A stretch of DNA of 64,000 nucleotides from Anoplopoma fimbria. Its lineage: Eukaryota; Chordata; Actinopteri; Perciformes; Anoplopomatidae. Shown here one piece after another: positions 25,019 to 37,540 of the stretch. Both the position numbers and the translations under genes were made by a program. Position 1 is the first letter of the stretch, and every line of letters starts with the position of its first letter. The stretch covers positions 1,103,088-1,167,087 of the forward strand of contig NC_072451.1 of NCBI RefSeq assembly GCF_027596085.1, written 5' to 3'. The notes beneath the pieces are model-generated. The model did no database searches, was not told the origin of the DNA, and saw nothing but the letters and a program-made list of their open reading frames with translations.

Positions 25019-27143
25019 GTAAGAATAAACATTTATTTCTTCATTTGTTTAATTGAACAAATTTAAAATGTGTTTTTAATGAGTTCCTGCTGCTTCAGGC
25101 TTCACATGTTAGTGTTTTCATCATTAGTAGAGAATTCTTGCTGCCATGCAGCCGTTGTTACATAAAAAAGGTTAAATCTCACCTCACAACTCAAGTTATT
25201 CTTTATTTCTGAAGGAGATTAAACTGATTTATTAAGAAAGATTTTGATTATGGAAATTTTAAAATTCTGCAGTATTTGTTCCTTTCAGTAGTTCAGCACA
25301 ATCTTATGACTGAGTTTTCGTTCTATATTAAAAATGATTTAATAAATCATAAAACATATTTCTTAATTACTTTTAATATGATTAATACTATCATTAATAA
25401 ATACAAATGTAAAAGGTAATATTGACCTTAATGCCAATTATATTTTATATGATAGTAAATGGAATGTATGTATAATATTGTATGTAGTCATATATATATG
25501 ATACAGCAGGATATATAATGACAAAAGTATGCTTTATATTTTTATATTAACACACTTTTAATATAAACAGTATTTGAGCCTTAACTTAATTTTAGATACA
25601 TAACAGTGATTATAAAGATGATCTATGAACTTTCAGTATATATAGTTCAGATGCGTAACATGATATCAAATACATGATATAGTATATATTAAAAGTATAT
25701 ATTGATTAATAATGTATATCATATGAATTAATATTATATTATGTTATTTTGTTTTAAATCTTTTTTCCCAGACTTTTATATTAACCTTGGGTGCATCCAA
25801 ACATATCATATTAGTCGTGTATAAAAGTTAAAACTGACAAAAAGGAATTAGCAATTTGATTAAATCCTATGGTGGTAAATATATAGTATATTTATTGTAA
25901 TGATGATAAAATAAAGACAAATATGCGGTTCATAATAATATGTTTGTTACCTCTAAAATAAAATAAACTTTCCTTTAGTGTGAACGTGAATTAGTTTCCC
26001 CATGATGATAAATAAGGTTTTATCTTGTTTTAGCAGTTCTTAACGCATTTAACATATCTGATTAATCATTGTAGTTGGGTACAAAAGTAAAGATTGCAAC
26101 AAGAAAATACAACAATTAGTTATGTTTTTATAGGTTTATATTTTATTTTATTTTATTTAAATTTCCTCTGAGTGATCTTAACATTCCTTATATTTCATTT
26201 TATAGCTAAAGATTTTATTCTAATTTTACATATCGGAACATATAATTATAATTGTGTATAAAAGTTGATATTGTTATGAAAATGTTAAAAACACCATTCA
26301 TGTATTTGAGTGAAATATGTAGTAAATATATAATCTTTTATATATTGCCTAAACCAATAACTATTAAATCAAGATGAATACCATAATTATATAATCATTT
26401 TGAATTATATTATATTGTATTGTATTGTATTGTTGTATTATATTATATTATATTATGTTGTATTATATTATATTATATTATATTATATCAAATTTTTTAT
26501 ATTAAATTATATAATTATATTATAAGTAATATATTTTTGTTGTGTATGAAGGTAATATAGTCTACTGTATTATGAATATAAATAATATTATTATTGTATT
26601 AAATTAAATTAAATTATGTTAATACATATTGTATGTAGTATATATTATATTATATTATATTATATTATATTATATTATATTATATTATATTATATTAAAT
26701 GATATTATATTATTATATTATATTATATTTATATTATATTTTTATTATATTATATTATATTATATTATATTATATATAGTATATATATAGTATATTATAT
26801 TATATTATATTATATTATATTATATTATATTATATTATATTATATTATATTATATTATATTATATTATATTATATTATATTATATTATATTATATTATAT
26901 TATATTATATTATATTATATTATATTATATTATTTTATTTCATAATAATTGTTGTACAATGACAGTGAATGGAGGTGAATACAGTCTCCTGTATGTAGTG
27001 AACTCTGTCTGTATTGATGATCAGTGTAGTGATCAGAGTCCATGTAGTCTCCAGGATCAGACTGAATGCAGTGCAGCGCTGTAAGCTGCTGCTGACTGTG
27101 TGAATGTGTGTCTGTGCTGCTTGTTGCTGCTGTCACACTTCAG
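25019..27143 (+). other. J-C intron of the left TRG cassette, AT-rich
   Basis: AT-rich intron of 2.1 kb. About 26410-26935 is a TATAT/ATATT pentanucleotide satellite with interruptions. A diverged copy of 25384-25770 is found in the palindrome centre at 33630-34010. No exon is seen apart from J and C. Confidence 0.7.
26405..26935. repeat. (TATAT)n/(ATATT)n satellite
   Basis: Mostly TATTA-type pentanucleotide repeats, uninterrupted for about 150 bases near the right end. The right arm equivalent (39440-39870) is split in two by a duplicated flank. Confidence 0.9.
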
Positions 27144-27712
27144 ATGAGCAGGTAGTGAAGCCCGTGGTGAGCGTGTACCCAGCAGCATCCAGAGCCCACC
27201 TGGAGGGGAAGAGCTCCCTGCTGTGTCTGGCCTCAGCCATGTTTCCTCCTCTGGTCCAGTTCTCCTGGAAAAGAGGAAAGGAGAACGGTCCTCTGGAGGA
27301 GCTGCCCCCTGCTGAGAGAGAGCAGCTGGAGCTCAGAGAGTCGGGACGCACCGCCGCCATCTTGCTGATCCATCAGCAGGAGAACAGCAGGTATAGATAC
27401 CACTGCTACGTCCATCACGAGGGGGGCACAGTGGAGGCACCAGCTCCACCAACAGCTACACCGTCAACTCCATCACCACCTCCACCAACAGCTACACCAT
27501 CAGCTACACCGTCAACTCCATCACCACCTCCTCCATCAGCTCCTCCATCACCTCCTCCAGCAGCTTCTGTCCCGTCTCAGTACCAAGTGAAGCTGCTCTG
27601 CCTGCTGTACACGGTGCTGATAGTGAAGAGTCTGGTGTACTGCTGTGGACTCTCTCTGCTGATGATCCTCACAAACAAGGGACCGTCCACCAACTGCACA
27701 CATGCTGACTGA
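27144..27712 (+). CDS. TCR gamma-like constant region, left cassette
   Basis: One exon after acceptor CACTTCAG, ending TGA at 27710-27712. It encodes an Ig C domain starting DEQVVKPVVSVYPAAS with first cysteine in SSLLCLASAMFPP, tryptophan in FSWKR and second cysteine in YRYHCYVHHEGG. A proline/threonine-rich connecting peptide of tandem TPSPPPPTA-type units follows, then a transmembrane helix with the expected basic residue (LYTVLIVKSLVYCCGLSLL) and a short cytoplasmic end. The lysine in the membrane is typical of TCR chains that pair with CD3. I assign it to TRGC on overall resemblance to fish gamma constants. The C domain is almost identical to the right copy, while the connecting peptide is four residues shorter. 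Confidence 0.85.
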
Positions 27713-28061
27713 CTGATTTATGCTTTTTCTCACCATAGAATCCCAGCAATTCTTCTCTTTTATCACTTTCATCAGTATGCACAATATCTGTTATGACGTG
27801 ATGATTATATAATTTGGTGTTTAGATACATAATTCTAAAGGTATAAATATATACATACACCTTTGCGTTCACTAAATTGATTTGCAGTGCTATTTGTTTG
27901 CTAGCTTATTTCCACTTTTAATTGGCTTGTATGACAGTGGAATGTTAATTATAATCATTAGCTGTCTGGTACATATTCTATTGTTTACAGTCTTTTTCTG
28001 TTCTTGTGTTTCTTTTTAATACATTATTCAGAGTGCGGCTGTTTGTCAGTTTAACATTCTT

Positions 28062-28067
28062 AATAAA
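28062..28067 (+). terminator. Candidate polyadenylation signal of left TRGC
   Basis: AATAAA 350 bases after the C stop codon, followed by a T-rich stretch near 28090. It is preserved in the right arm at 38308-38303. Confidence 0.45.
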
Positions 28068-28828
28068 CTGAAAAACCACAGTGTTTTATGAACATTCTTT
28101 TTTTATTGATATCAGTTTGACTTCATAGCAAATAATCAGATTCAGAATCAACTCGATTGACTGTTTGTTAACAGATACAAGTAATCCGTCTGTGGTTGTA
28201 AGTAGCTCTGAATATACTTTCACGCAGCACCAAGAACAAATGTAAAGGAAGGTATGAATATAAGCACACAGCTAAACAAGGACAAGAAAGCTAAACAAAG
28301 AGAAGCAGATATAAACACACAGCTATTATAAACACGTCAGTAGGTTTGGCTGATCCACCAGGTTCAGTGCTGACCCCTTTTATAGTTGTGTCAGTGTGGA
28401 TGTAAAGCTCTACGCTGACGACACTGTTGTTAACACACATGAACAAACAGCAGAGCTGCTTTGAAGCAACAACTGCTATAAAATGATGAAAGAGCGGCTT
28501 CATCAGTCGGGCTGAAGTCTGAATGTTGGTGAAATATTGACTCTGAATTATTACAGCTTCATCCGAATGAAATAAATAAAAGATATTACGTGAACTAACA
28601 TTCATAAAACATTCATAGACAGGATAGCTAAATGCTTCATGAACATGATAACATGGACGCTCTAATTCTGCTTCAATAAGAGATACATGTGTTTTTTCAC
28701 GGGGTGGAACAATAACCTTCATATTTCTGTAGTTTGCGTTTTGTCGATCTGATCAATGATAACAGGTGTGACAAATATTTTCTAAATACTGAAGTTGACA
28801 TACTGAATATACCACAGTATTATGACAA

Positions 28829-28895
<67 letters not shown>
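28829..28895. repeat. (AT)n microsatellite
   Basis: About 33 AT units. The mirrored copy lies at 37472-37538. Confidence 0.95.
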
Positions 28896-28899
<4 letters not shown>

Positions 28900-29309
28900 G
28901 TTATTATAATATGTAATGATTACCAAACATTATAATATTCAGTATGAACAGTATTATTGATTTGCGTTGGATAAGCTAATTAAACAATAATTAAAATTAA
29001 TGGGAATAAATGAGAAAACAAACATATGTGTGCTTTATTTTTTTAAATCTTATTTTTTTGCTCTTGAAAAAAATAAGCAGAAGTTTATTTTATGTACATT
29101 GGATGTTTAGGTTTTGAATATATAGCACTTGGTTGTTTGTTTTTGGTTTTGTATTCACTTCATATGAAATAACTGGGATTTACCTTGGCAATTAAAATTG
29201 TATTTAATATCATAAAGAATAATAAAATATATATATACAATTATAATTTATGTGTTATGTCTGGCTCTTCGGTCTACAATAAATCAATTTCATAGTTCTA
29301 ATATTATTG

Positions 29310-29329
29310 TCTTCTTCTTCTTCTTCTTC

Positions 29330-29400
<71 letters not shown>
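29310..29400. repeat. (TTC)n then (ATT)n microsatellite
   Basis: Five CTT units followed by about 24 ATT units. The right arm counterpart is at 36979-37062 with a small interruption. Confidence 0.93.
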
Positions 29401-29401
<1 letters not shown>

Positions 29402-29869
29402 ATCTCATTATTATTTCCACTCAGAAATCCACCAGCTTTATTTAGCCTGCTGCTGTTTCTTAACTAAGCTGTATTATTAGCACTCTGTTAGCATTAATGT
29501 GAGCTCATAAAGTCGGTGGGAGCAGACTGCTGCAGCTTGAACATATTTGCTTTTATTTTAAGGATTTTCTCTTTTTCTCTCACAGATTAATAACACAGAT
29601 CAAAGTTGGGACATTGAGTACTGAGCGCTGATCTCAAACTGAAGTTCCTGGAATGATTCTTTAACCGGAGTGGATGGTTGTAACTGTCATTGTGTTGTTA
29701 ATGTGAGAAAGGCTGCAGAGCAGAAACCCACACAGCCCGTCTGCTGCAGGAGAGGAAGTGGTGATTCGCTGTCAACAGCTTATTTATGAATCCTAATAAC
29801 CACAGAGAACAAATTCACATCTGCTGCTGTAAACTCTCATGAACTCCTCTTCCTCTCTGTAGCTCTCCA

Positions 29870-30860
29870 TTCCTCTTCTCCATATACACATCGGCCTTCA
29901 AACACAACTCTGCTACCTGCCACCTGCAAAAGTTCTCTGATGACTCTGCAATCGTCGGCCTCATCTCCGCCGGTGATGACAGGGAATACAGAGAACTGAA
30001 CCAGGACTTCATAGGATGGTGCCAGAGGAACCGCCTCCAGATCAACTCTGGTGAAACCAAAGAGCTGGTGGTGGACTTCCTCCGGGGTAAACACTGTCCT
30101 CCGGAACCAGTGAACATCCAGGGAAAGGACATTGAGATTGTGAAATCTTATAAGTACCTGGGTGTTCACTTGAACAATAAACTGGACTGGACTAATCACA
30201 CAAATGCACTTTATAAAAAGGGTCAGAGCAGACTGTATCTGCTGAGGAGACTGAGGTCTTTTGGAGTGCAGGGAGACCTTCTTTGACTCTGTGGTGGCAA
30301 GCTGTCATCCCTGATGAACAACACCTCCCCCCCATGCAGGACACCCTGACAGCTCTGTGCAGCTCCTTCACCACCGGCTGCTTCACCCCCGGTGTGTGAA
30401 GGAGAGGTACCGCAGGTCCTTCCTTCCTGCTGCTGTCAGGTTACACAACCAGCTCTGCTCCCAGTAGACCACATGACACATGTGCAACACAATACACTGT
30501 GCAATTATAGCTAGAATAGTTTTTCTGTCTGTACATGTAATATTTCAGTTATTGTGGATTGTTTTACTGTTTTTTATTGCTTATTTATAATACTTGTTTT
30601 TTATTTCATTTTATTTGATCTTGTTTTTCTTTCACTATGTCTCTTGTTTGCACTTTACCCTATGCTGCTGTAATCCTGTACATGTCCCCACTGCGGGACT
30701 AATAAAGGATTATCTTATCTAATAAAGGATTATCTTATCTAATAAAGGATTATCTTATCTAATAAAGGATTATCTTATCTAATAAAGGATTATCTTATCT
30801 AATAAAGGATTATCTTATCTAATAAAGGATTATCTTATCTAATAAAGGATTATCTTATCA
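29870..30860 (+). mobile_element. LINE 3' fragment with RT C-terminal part and tail array (left arm)
   Basis: Plus-strand frames encode LINE ORF2 text from the palm region onwards: KFSDDSAIVGLISAGDDREY, WCQRNRLQINSGETKELVVD, IEIVKSYKYLGVHLNNKLDW and QSRLYLLRRLRSFGVQ. Frame breaks follow near 30285, then FLPAAVRL-type terminal words. The 3' UTR ends in CTGCGGGACTAATAAAGG and eight copies of a 20-bp unit (AATAAAGGATTATCTTATCT) at 30699-30858. It is 5'-truncated and inactive. It is shared by both arms, so it was inserted before the inverted duplication. Confidence 0.85.
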
Positions 30861-30960
30861 CATGGTGGATTTCTGCTGCTGTTTGCTGCTGGTGGTGACA
30901 TTAAACATCACAGAGAAGGAGCGCCACCCTGTGGTCAGTCAGAGGAAGAGCAGGGTATCC
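30858..30960 (-). repeat. 105-bp element, copy 2 of 4 (inner edge of left arm)
   Basis: Inverted relative to the copy at 21842-21945. It directly abuts the LINE tail array, and the palindrome arm ends about 22 bases later. Confidence 0.85.
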
Positions 30961-32649
30961 AGATGATGCTGATGATGAAACACAGTGGATAAAAAACACA
31001 CAGCAGTACATGACAAGTATCACTGCTGGTGTTGTTGTGACTCCTGATAATATTTCTACTGCAACAATACAAATACAACTATTAGCAGGACTTCTACCAG
31101 CTCTGATTAACAGCTGAGGATCTCAGAGACTGAACCTTTAGTCTGGCCAGGCTCATAGACCTGCCCTTAATGTCTGTGTTCCAATCCCCAAACTACCAGA
31201 CTACTTAGTATGCCCCCAAAAACAGAATGTCCCAATACATAGTATGTGTAATGCATTAAACATCACAGGATGTTCTCCTACATCTTATCTCATTTTGAAG
31301 TTTATAAGTCAACATGCTTTTCTATCTTTTCTTTCCCACAATCCTCTTTACAGCAGAGGGTCCAATGTTTAGGTGCACAGTTCTGAAGAAGCAGCATGTC
31401 CCATATGCATCCTGCATGTAACAGTACGGACTGTGTCAGGGCTGCATTAAGGACTCAAAGTGAAATGAACATGATGTGATTTGGAACACAGCGGCTGTTC
31501 GGCTACACTGTAACAAGGTTACTGTAATATGTACGGTAAGTAGCCGGCAGCAATTAGCAAGTAAGTAGCTGTAATACATTTCATAGTATGTTTACTGTAA
31601 ACTTACTCACATTACCTTTAAAATACTGTCTTTATTTTACAGTAATAACCACAGTACTGTACTTGTTATCACAGTAACAGGGTACTGTATTTAAACAGCA
31701 AATCTTAGAACACTCTAACATGCATCACTGCATTTATGTTGATGCTGTAAATTAATAACAGTAAAATAATTAGATACTGTAAAATGAAGACACGGTGTTT
31801 CTCACCAATAGTCATTTATTTTTTCACTTTCAACATTTTACATAGTAAATACCAATTTGACTTTTTTATGTTTCATTTTGTAAACATTTATTTGTTCTGT
31901 CAACAATAACACTGCTACCATGACATTCCTGAACGTACACATTTCTCCTCTTTCTTCAAGTTACGGTGACAACGTTAACATGTTTTCAAGTAATTAGACA
32001 GATATCAGTCAAATTCAAGCACTGGAAGCAAGAAAATGAATGCTGGTATAAGACGATAAGTATAAAAACACAGAAATGAAATATGAAGTGCAAAGACTGC
32101 ACTGAAGTTACTCTCTGTACTGGAGTCTTCTTCCTGGGCTGGTGGCATTGCCCCTGCAGTGGAAGGAAAAAGAGGAATTTGTTACAGATCGTATTAGAAA
32201 TACAACAATATGTTTATTTACTACCAACAACACCAGATAAAAGGGGAAGATGGGCCCACCTTTGTGGATGTAATGCACTCACATGGACCAGTAAATACCA
32301 CTATATTGGTACCAATCTGAAATAACTCTTTAAGTTTACATCCACAGCTGTTATTATGGTATGTCTACTCTGCAACATATTTTGGTAACATAGTCGAGAA
32401 TATCTTGAGACCAAACAGATTTCAGTGAACACATTTATCGCTAAGAACAGGGATGGGAATTTCAAATCATTTAGTTGTTGAGCACTCTTTAAGATAAAAG
32501 ACGAGTATTCCATTATACATAACTGATATGTGCACACAATCTTGAATTACTTCTACTCACAGTACTACTAAAAGCCATGCTTGCTTTTCTATATTGTTTC
32601 ATGGAGAGTAAGACTAAAGTTTGCAGTTTAACAATTCAACAACAGAAGG

Positions 32650-33600
32650 CTACAGAGGATGTGAGGTGCTGTTTTTGTAGTCTGTTAAGACTTTAATGCC
32701 TCTCCACATGCTGCGGGGGTCGTTGTTTTCAAAATGCCCCTCGATACGCTGCTGGTATCTGCTCTTGGCTTCTCTAATGCCCTTCTTTAGTTCTCTGCGG
32801 GCATTACTGTAAGCCAGGCTGTCTCCTGACCTGTAGGCAGCATCTCGTGCTCTGAGCTGAGACCGTACATTCCTGTCCAGCCATGGTTTCTGGTTTGGGA
32901 ACACCTTGATGGTTTTGGTGGTGAGCACGGTCTCAGTACAGAAGGCTATGTAAGCCAAGACAGATGAGCTGTATTCCTCCAGGTCTGAGCTCTGTGCAAA
33001 CAACAAAACAGTCCTGCAGCAGTGAAGTGGACTCTCCCTCCAGACTTGGACAGCTTTAACAGTTGGTCTTGTTCTGCAGATTAGAGGTCTATAGGATGGG
33101 GTCATTTCCAGTGAGATGTGGTCTGATAGGCCAAGGTGGGGGGATGGTGCAGTTTTATATGCGTCTGGGACGTTTGTGTAAACCTGATCAAGAATGTTCT
33201 TGTCTCCGGTTGGAATTCTTACATTTCTGTGCAGTTTGGGCATTATAGTCTTTACGTCTGTGTGATTAAAGTCTCCTGCTATGATCACAGCTCCCTCTGG
33301 CTGTGCATTCAGCTGGCTGTTGATGGCGTCCTGCAGCTCCTCCAGGCCTAACTTAGCGTTAGCATGTGGTGGTATGTACACAGCTGTGATTATAGCAGTA
33401 AACTCTCTGGGCATGTGGAAAGGTCTGCATTTCAGAGCCAGATGTTCTCTGTCCGTGGAGCAGTGTGCTCTGAGGATGTCTGCAGATGTGCACCAGTCAT
33501 TGGTTACATAAACACACACTCCTCCACCTTTGCTCTTCCCGGAGTCAGCTGTCCTGTCTGCTCGGTAAACACAGCGGCCTTCTAGTGCTGTTCAGCCAGG
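32650..33600 (-). mobile_element. LINE ORF2 fragment: endonuclease C-terminal part and linker
   Basis: A 289-codon open frame (33519-32650) holds endonuclease text: AIITAVYIPPHANAK, VIIAGDFNHTDVK (the GDFN motif), ILDQVYTNV and LGLSDHISL (the catalytic SDH motif). A linker with KPWLDRNVRSQLRARDAAYR and YQQRIEGHFENNDPRSMWRG follows, which in this group precedes the reverse transcriptase. No reverse transcriptase follows. It probably belongs to the same LINE family as the RT fragments at the arm edges. Inactive. Confidence 0.82.
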
Positions 33601-33607
33601 TCTCTGT

Positions 33608-34045
33608 GATAATCAATCATTATCATAATACTATCATTAATAAATACAAATGTAAAAGGTAATGTTGACCTTAATGCCAATTATATCTTATATGATAGTT
33701 AATGGAATTATGTATAATGTTGTATGTAGTCATCTATATATGATACAGCAGGATATATAATGACAAAAGTATGCTTTATATTTTTATATTAACACACTTT
33801 TAATATAAACAGTATTTGACACTTTAATTTTAAATATATAACAGTGATTATAAAGATGATCTATGAACTTTTAGTATATATAGTTCAGATGCGTCACATG
33901 ATATCAAATAAATTAAATAATATATAATATAAGTATATATTGATTAATAATATATATCATATTAATTAATATTGTATTATGTTATTTTGTTTTACATCTT
34001 TTTTTCCTGGTTTTGCACTTTGAATATAAACAGTATTTGAGCCTT
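33608..34045 (+). repeat. Displaced copy of TRG J-C intron sequence
   Basis: 33630-34010 matches 25384-25770 of the left TRG J-C intron in direct orientation, with small differences. A second scrap at about 34017-34047 repeats the TTTTAATATAAACAGTATTTG / GAGCCTT words of 25558-25582. The insert lies inside the LINE and is bounded on both sides by GCTGTTCAGCCAGGTCTCTG. Confidence 0.85.
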
Positions 34046-34047
34046 GT

Positions 34048-34318
34048 AGCGCTGTTCAGCCAGGTCTCTGTGATGATCATCACACAGCTATCCATGCGTG
34101 TGAAGTAATCCTCACTCTTATTTCCTCCATTTTGTTGAGGAGTGAGCGGGAGTTTGTGAGGAAGAGACTCGGTATTGATGGTCTGTGGGGGTTAGCTCGT
34201 AGTCCAGCTCTCTTTCCCCGCTTCTGCTTCCTCCGACGCCTCGCTGGGATGATGATGACCTACATGACCTCTCTACAGCTTTTGCATCCCTCTTTGGCCT
34301 ACTGTATGCCATGAACAC
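34048..34318 (-). mobile_element. LINE 5' segment continuing beyond the inserted intron copy
   Basis: After the second GCTGTTCAGCCAGGTCTCTG the minus strand continues with text typical of the region before the LINE endonuclease (an N-KMEE-type start is recognisable near 34135, then an Arg/Ser-rich stretch). It appears to be the upstream neighbour of the fragment at 32650-33600. Frames are broken. Confidence 0.5.
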
Positions 34319-35495
34319 TGATTATCCAAAGGAGATGAGGTAAACCTTTGAAGCCATTCAGACTATCTCTTTCCAGCTTGGCTCTCGATGCTCGCAGCAG
34401 AAAACTAAACTTTTGCTGTGAGTGTCAGTGGGGAAGCCAGGCAGGACCTAAAGCTTTGTTTCTTTACGTTTAGTTTATTGTTTTTAGTGCTCATGTTTAC
34501 ATATCCAGTGTTTGAACTATTCAAGTTCCTTGTTCGTACTCAGGCTCAAGTTAAGTGAATGTACATGCTTGCACATGCAAACATTTTTAAGTCTGCAAGT
34601 TTCCTGGAAATAGAAATGTGTGGTATTGTGAATCCCAGTTCACAAGAGGAAGTGTCTTTTTATTGTTTGTCCTTTTTGACTTTTGAATGATTTGATTTGA
34701 ATGTGTTGAAGCAGTTGAGGCTTGATATATCACACTGGTTTCAGGTGGTGAATCTACAGATATAGTCCTCAGAATCTCTTCAAAGGCCTGAAGAAATGTG
34801 TTTGAAAAATGCACGTTCTGCAACATAAGCCAAATAAAGGCCATTTGTTTAAATAAACATCTAGCAAAGCTGCCATTAGAATGATGTCTCATTAGAATGA
34901 TGAGCAATTCCCAACTTGCTTTATTCATTTTCCTACAGCAGTGTGTTACTGCCACGGCAAGTTTAGTTTTCTTGCAGTATAATGTTTGAATAAGATTTGT
35001 GATATTGTCAGGTGGCAGTTCACTAGAGGTGCTAACATATTTGTAGAATATAATATATTTGTATGACTTTTAACTGGGCTTGTTCATTGTGGTCAGTGCT
35101 CATTGAACGGACACTTGTACAGACACTTGACTATGTTGAGGTGTTTGAGGCTCTTAGGATTGTAATGTGACACAATGTCTCACATCTGTTTGATCTTTGT
35201 GTACTTAAGGCCACAATGACCTCATTGTGTACTTTAACTCTCATGTTCAAAACCTGTTGAACAAGAGCAATAAACAAGGTTGAAGCTAACTTTGAGCTGT
35301 GTGCCCTTTTATCATATTTATTAACGCATGTATTTACTTTGTTTATTTAATAACTACTATATCTGTGTTAGTTGAAGGTAGAAATACATGGCACTGAAAC
35401 AAGCATTTCATTGTTCGCCTCACAAGAAAATATTTATTAGGTGAACAAGAAAATTGAAGTTGGCAGAACTGTGTTTCATCATCAGCATCATCTGG

Positions 35496-35597
35496 ATACC
35501 CTGCTCTTCCTCTGACTGACCACAGGGTGGCGCTCCTTCTCTGTGATGTTTAATGTCACCACCAGCAGCAAACAGCAGCAGAAATCCACCATGTGAT
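35496..35597 (+). repeat. 105-bp element, copy 3 of 4 (inner edge of right arm)
   Basis: Mirror of the copy at 30858-30960. Confidence 0.85.
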
Positions 35598-36570
35598 AAG
35601 ATAATCCTTTATTTAGATAGATAAGATAATCCTTTATTAGATAAGATAATCCTTTATTAGATAAGATAATCCTTTATTAGTCCCGCAGTGGGGACATTTA
35701 CAGGATTACAGCAGCATAGGGTAAAGTGCAAACAAGAGACATAGTAAAAGAAAAACAAGATAAAATAAAATGAAATAAAAAACAAGTATTATAAATAAGC
35801 AATAAAAAACAGTAAAACAATCCACAATAACTGAAATATTACATGTACAGACAGAAAAACTATTCTAGCTATAATTGCACAGTGTATTGTGTTGCACATG
35901 TGTCATGTGGTCTACTGGGAGCAGAGCTGGTTGTGTAACCCCTGACAGCAGCAGGAAGGAAGGACCTGCGGTACCTCTCCTTCACACACCGGGGGTGAAG
36001 CAGCCGGTGGTGAAGGAGCTGCACAGAGCTGTCAGGGTGTCCTGCATGGGGGGGGAGGTGTTGTTCATCAGGGATGACAGCTTGCCACCACAGAGTCAAA
36101 GAAGGTCTCCCTGCACTCCAAAAGACCTCAGTCTCCTCAGCAGATACAGTCTGCTCTGACCCTTTTTATAAAGTGCATTTGTGTGATTAGTCCAGTCCAG
36201 TTTATTGTTCAAGTGAACACCCAGGTACTTATAAGATTTCACAATCTCAATGTCCTTTCCCTGGATGTTCACTGGTTCCGGAGGACAGTGTTTACCCCGG
36301 AGGAAGTCCACCACCAGCTCTTTGGTTTCACCAGAGTTGATCTGGAGGCGGTTCCTCTGGCACCATCCTATGAAGTCCTGGTTCAGTTCTCTGTATTCCC
36401 TGTCATCACCGGCGGAGATGAGGCCGACGATTGCAGAGTCATCAGAGAACTTTTGCAGGTGGCAGGTAGCAGAGTTGTGTTTGAAGGCCGATGTGTATAT
36501 GGAGAAGAGGAATGGAGAGCTACAGAGAGGAAGAGGAGTTCATGAGAGTTTACAGCAGCAGATGTGAATT
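35597..36570 (-). mobile_element. LINE 3' fragment with RT C-terminal part and tail array (right arm)
   Basis: Inverted counterpart of 29870-30860 with the same reverse transcriptase text on the minus strand (LVVDFLRGKHCPPEP, SYKYLGVHLNNKLDW). The tail array is shorter here, about four 20-bp units (35600-35680), one with an extra TAGA insertion. Confidence 0.85.
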
Positions 36571-36978
36571 TGTTCTCTGTGGTTATTAGGATTCATAAAT
36601 AAGCTGTTGACAGCGAATCACCACTTCCTCTCCTGCAGCAGACGGGCTGTGTGGGTTTCTGCTCTGCAGCCTTTCTCACATTAACAACACAATGACAGTT
36701 ACAACCATCCACTCCGGTTAAAGAATCATTCCAGGAACTTCAGTTTGAGATCAGCGCTCAGTACTCAATGTCCCAACTTTGATCTGTGTTATTAATCTGT
36801 GAGAGAAAAAGAGAAAATCCTTAAAATAAAAGCAAATATGTTCAAGCTGCAGCAGTCTGCTCCCACCGACTTTATGAGCTCACATTAATGCTAACAGAGT
36901 GCTAATAATACAGCTTAGTTAAGAAACAGCAGCAGGCTAAATAAAGCTGGTGGATTTCTGAGTGGAAATAATAATGAG

Positions 36979-37010
<32 letters not shown>

Positions 37011-37467
37011 TTATAATAATAATAATAATAATAACAATAATAATAAGAAGAAGAAGAAGACAATAATATTAGAACTATGAAATTGATTTATTGTAGACCG
37101 AAGAGCCAGACATAACACATAAATTATAATTGTATATATATATTTTATTATTCTTTATGATATTAAATACAATTTTAATTGCCAAGGTAAATCCCAGTTA
37201 TTTCATATGAAGTGAATACAAAACAAAAACAAACAACCAAGTGCTATATATTCAAAACCTAAACATCCAATGTACATAAAATAAACTTCTGCTTATTTTT
37301 TTCAAGAGCAAAAAAATAAGATTTAAAAAAAATAAAGCACACATATGTTTGTTTTCTCATTTATTCCCATTAATTTTAATTATTGTTTAATGAGCTTATC
37401 CAACGCAAATCAATAATACTGTTCATACTGAATATTATAATGTTTGGTAATCATTACATATTATAAT

Positions 37468-37471
<4 letters not shown>

Positions 37472-37538
<67 letters not shown>
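37472..37538. repeat. (AT)n microsatellite
   Basis: Mirror of 28829-28895. Confidence 0.95.

Positions 37539-37540
<2 letters not shown>

Larger units (their letters stand above)
27713..29815. other. 3' flank of left TRGC, no gene seen
   Basis: Shared with 36590-38656 inverted. The 143-aa open frame at 28291-28722 has no recognisable domain and is partly broken in the other arm. About 28412-28440 in the plus frame reads LYADDTVVNT, like the reverse transcriptase YADD box, so a tiny LINE remnant may be present. It also contains (AT)n at 28829-28895 and (TTC)n(ATT)n at 29310-29400. Confidence 0.5.
16195..30982 (+). repeat. Left arm of a large inverted repeat carrying a TRG cassette
   Basis: The arm pairs with 35476-50963 in inverted orientation. 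Matching landmarks are 18282-18656 with 48978-49286, 22300-22608 with 46416-46724, 27104-27712 with 38657-39277 and 29837-30199 with 36183-36545. The inner edge is at about 30982 (GATGATGCTGATGATGAAAC), mirrored at 35476. The outer edge is blurred by the corrupted sequence near the gap. Arm-specific indels are described separately. Confidence 0.93.
30983..35475. other. Central spacer of the palindrome
   Basis: About 4.5 kb with no inverted counterpart. About 31490-31800 contains fish-type TTACTGTAA-rich repeat. 31800-32640 shows no gene (an 80-aa frame at 32083 has no recognised domain). 32650-34320 is a broken LINE. 34320-35475 has no recognised gene but ends with an AATAAA near 35268 in a transcript-like stretch. 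Confidence 0.7.

Noticed and set aside
28291..28722. 143-codon open frame present in both arms
   Set aside because: Conserved only because the arms are copies. The right copy is cut to 80 codons and no domain is visible.
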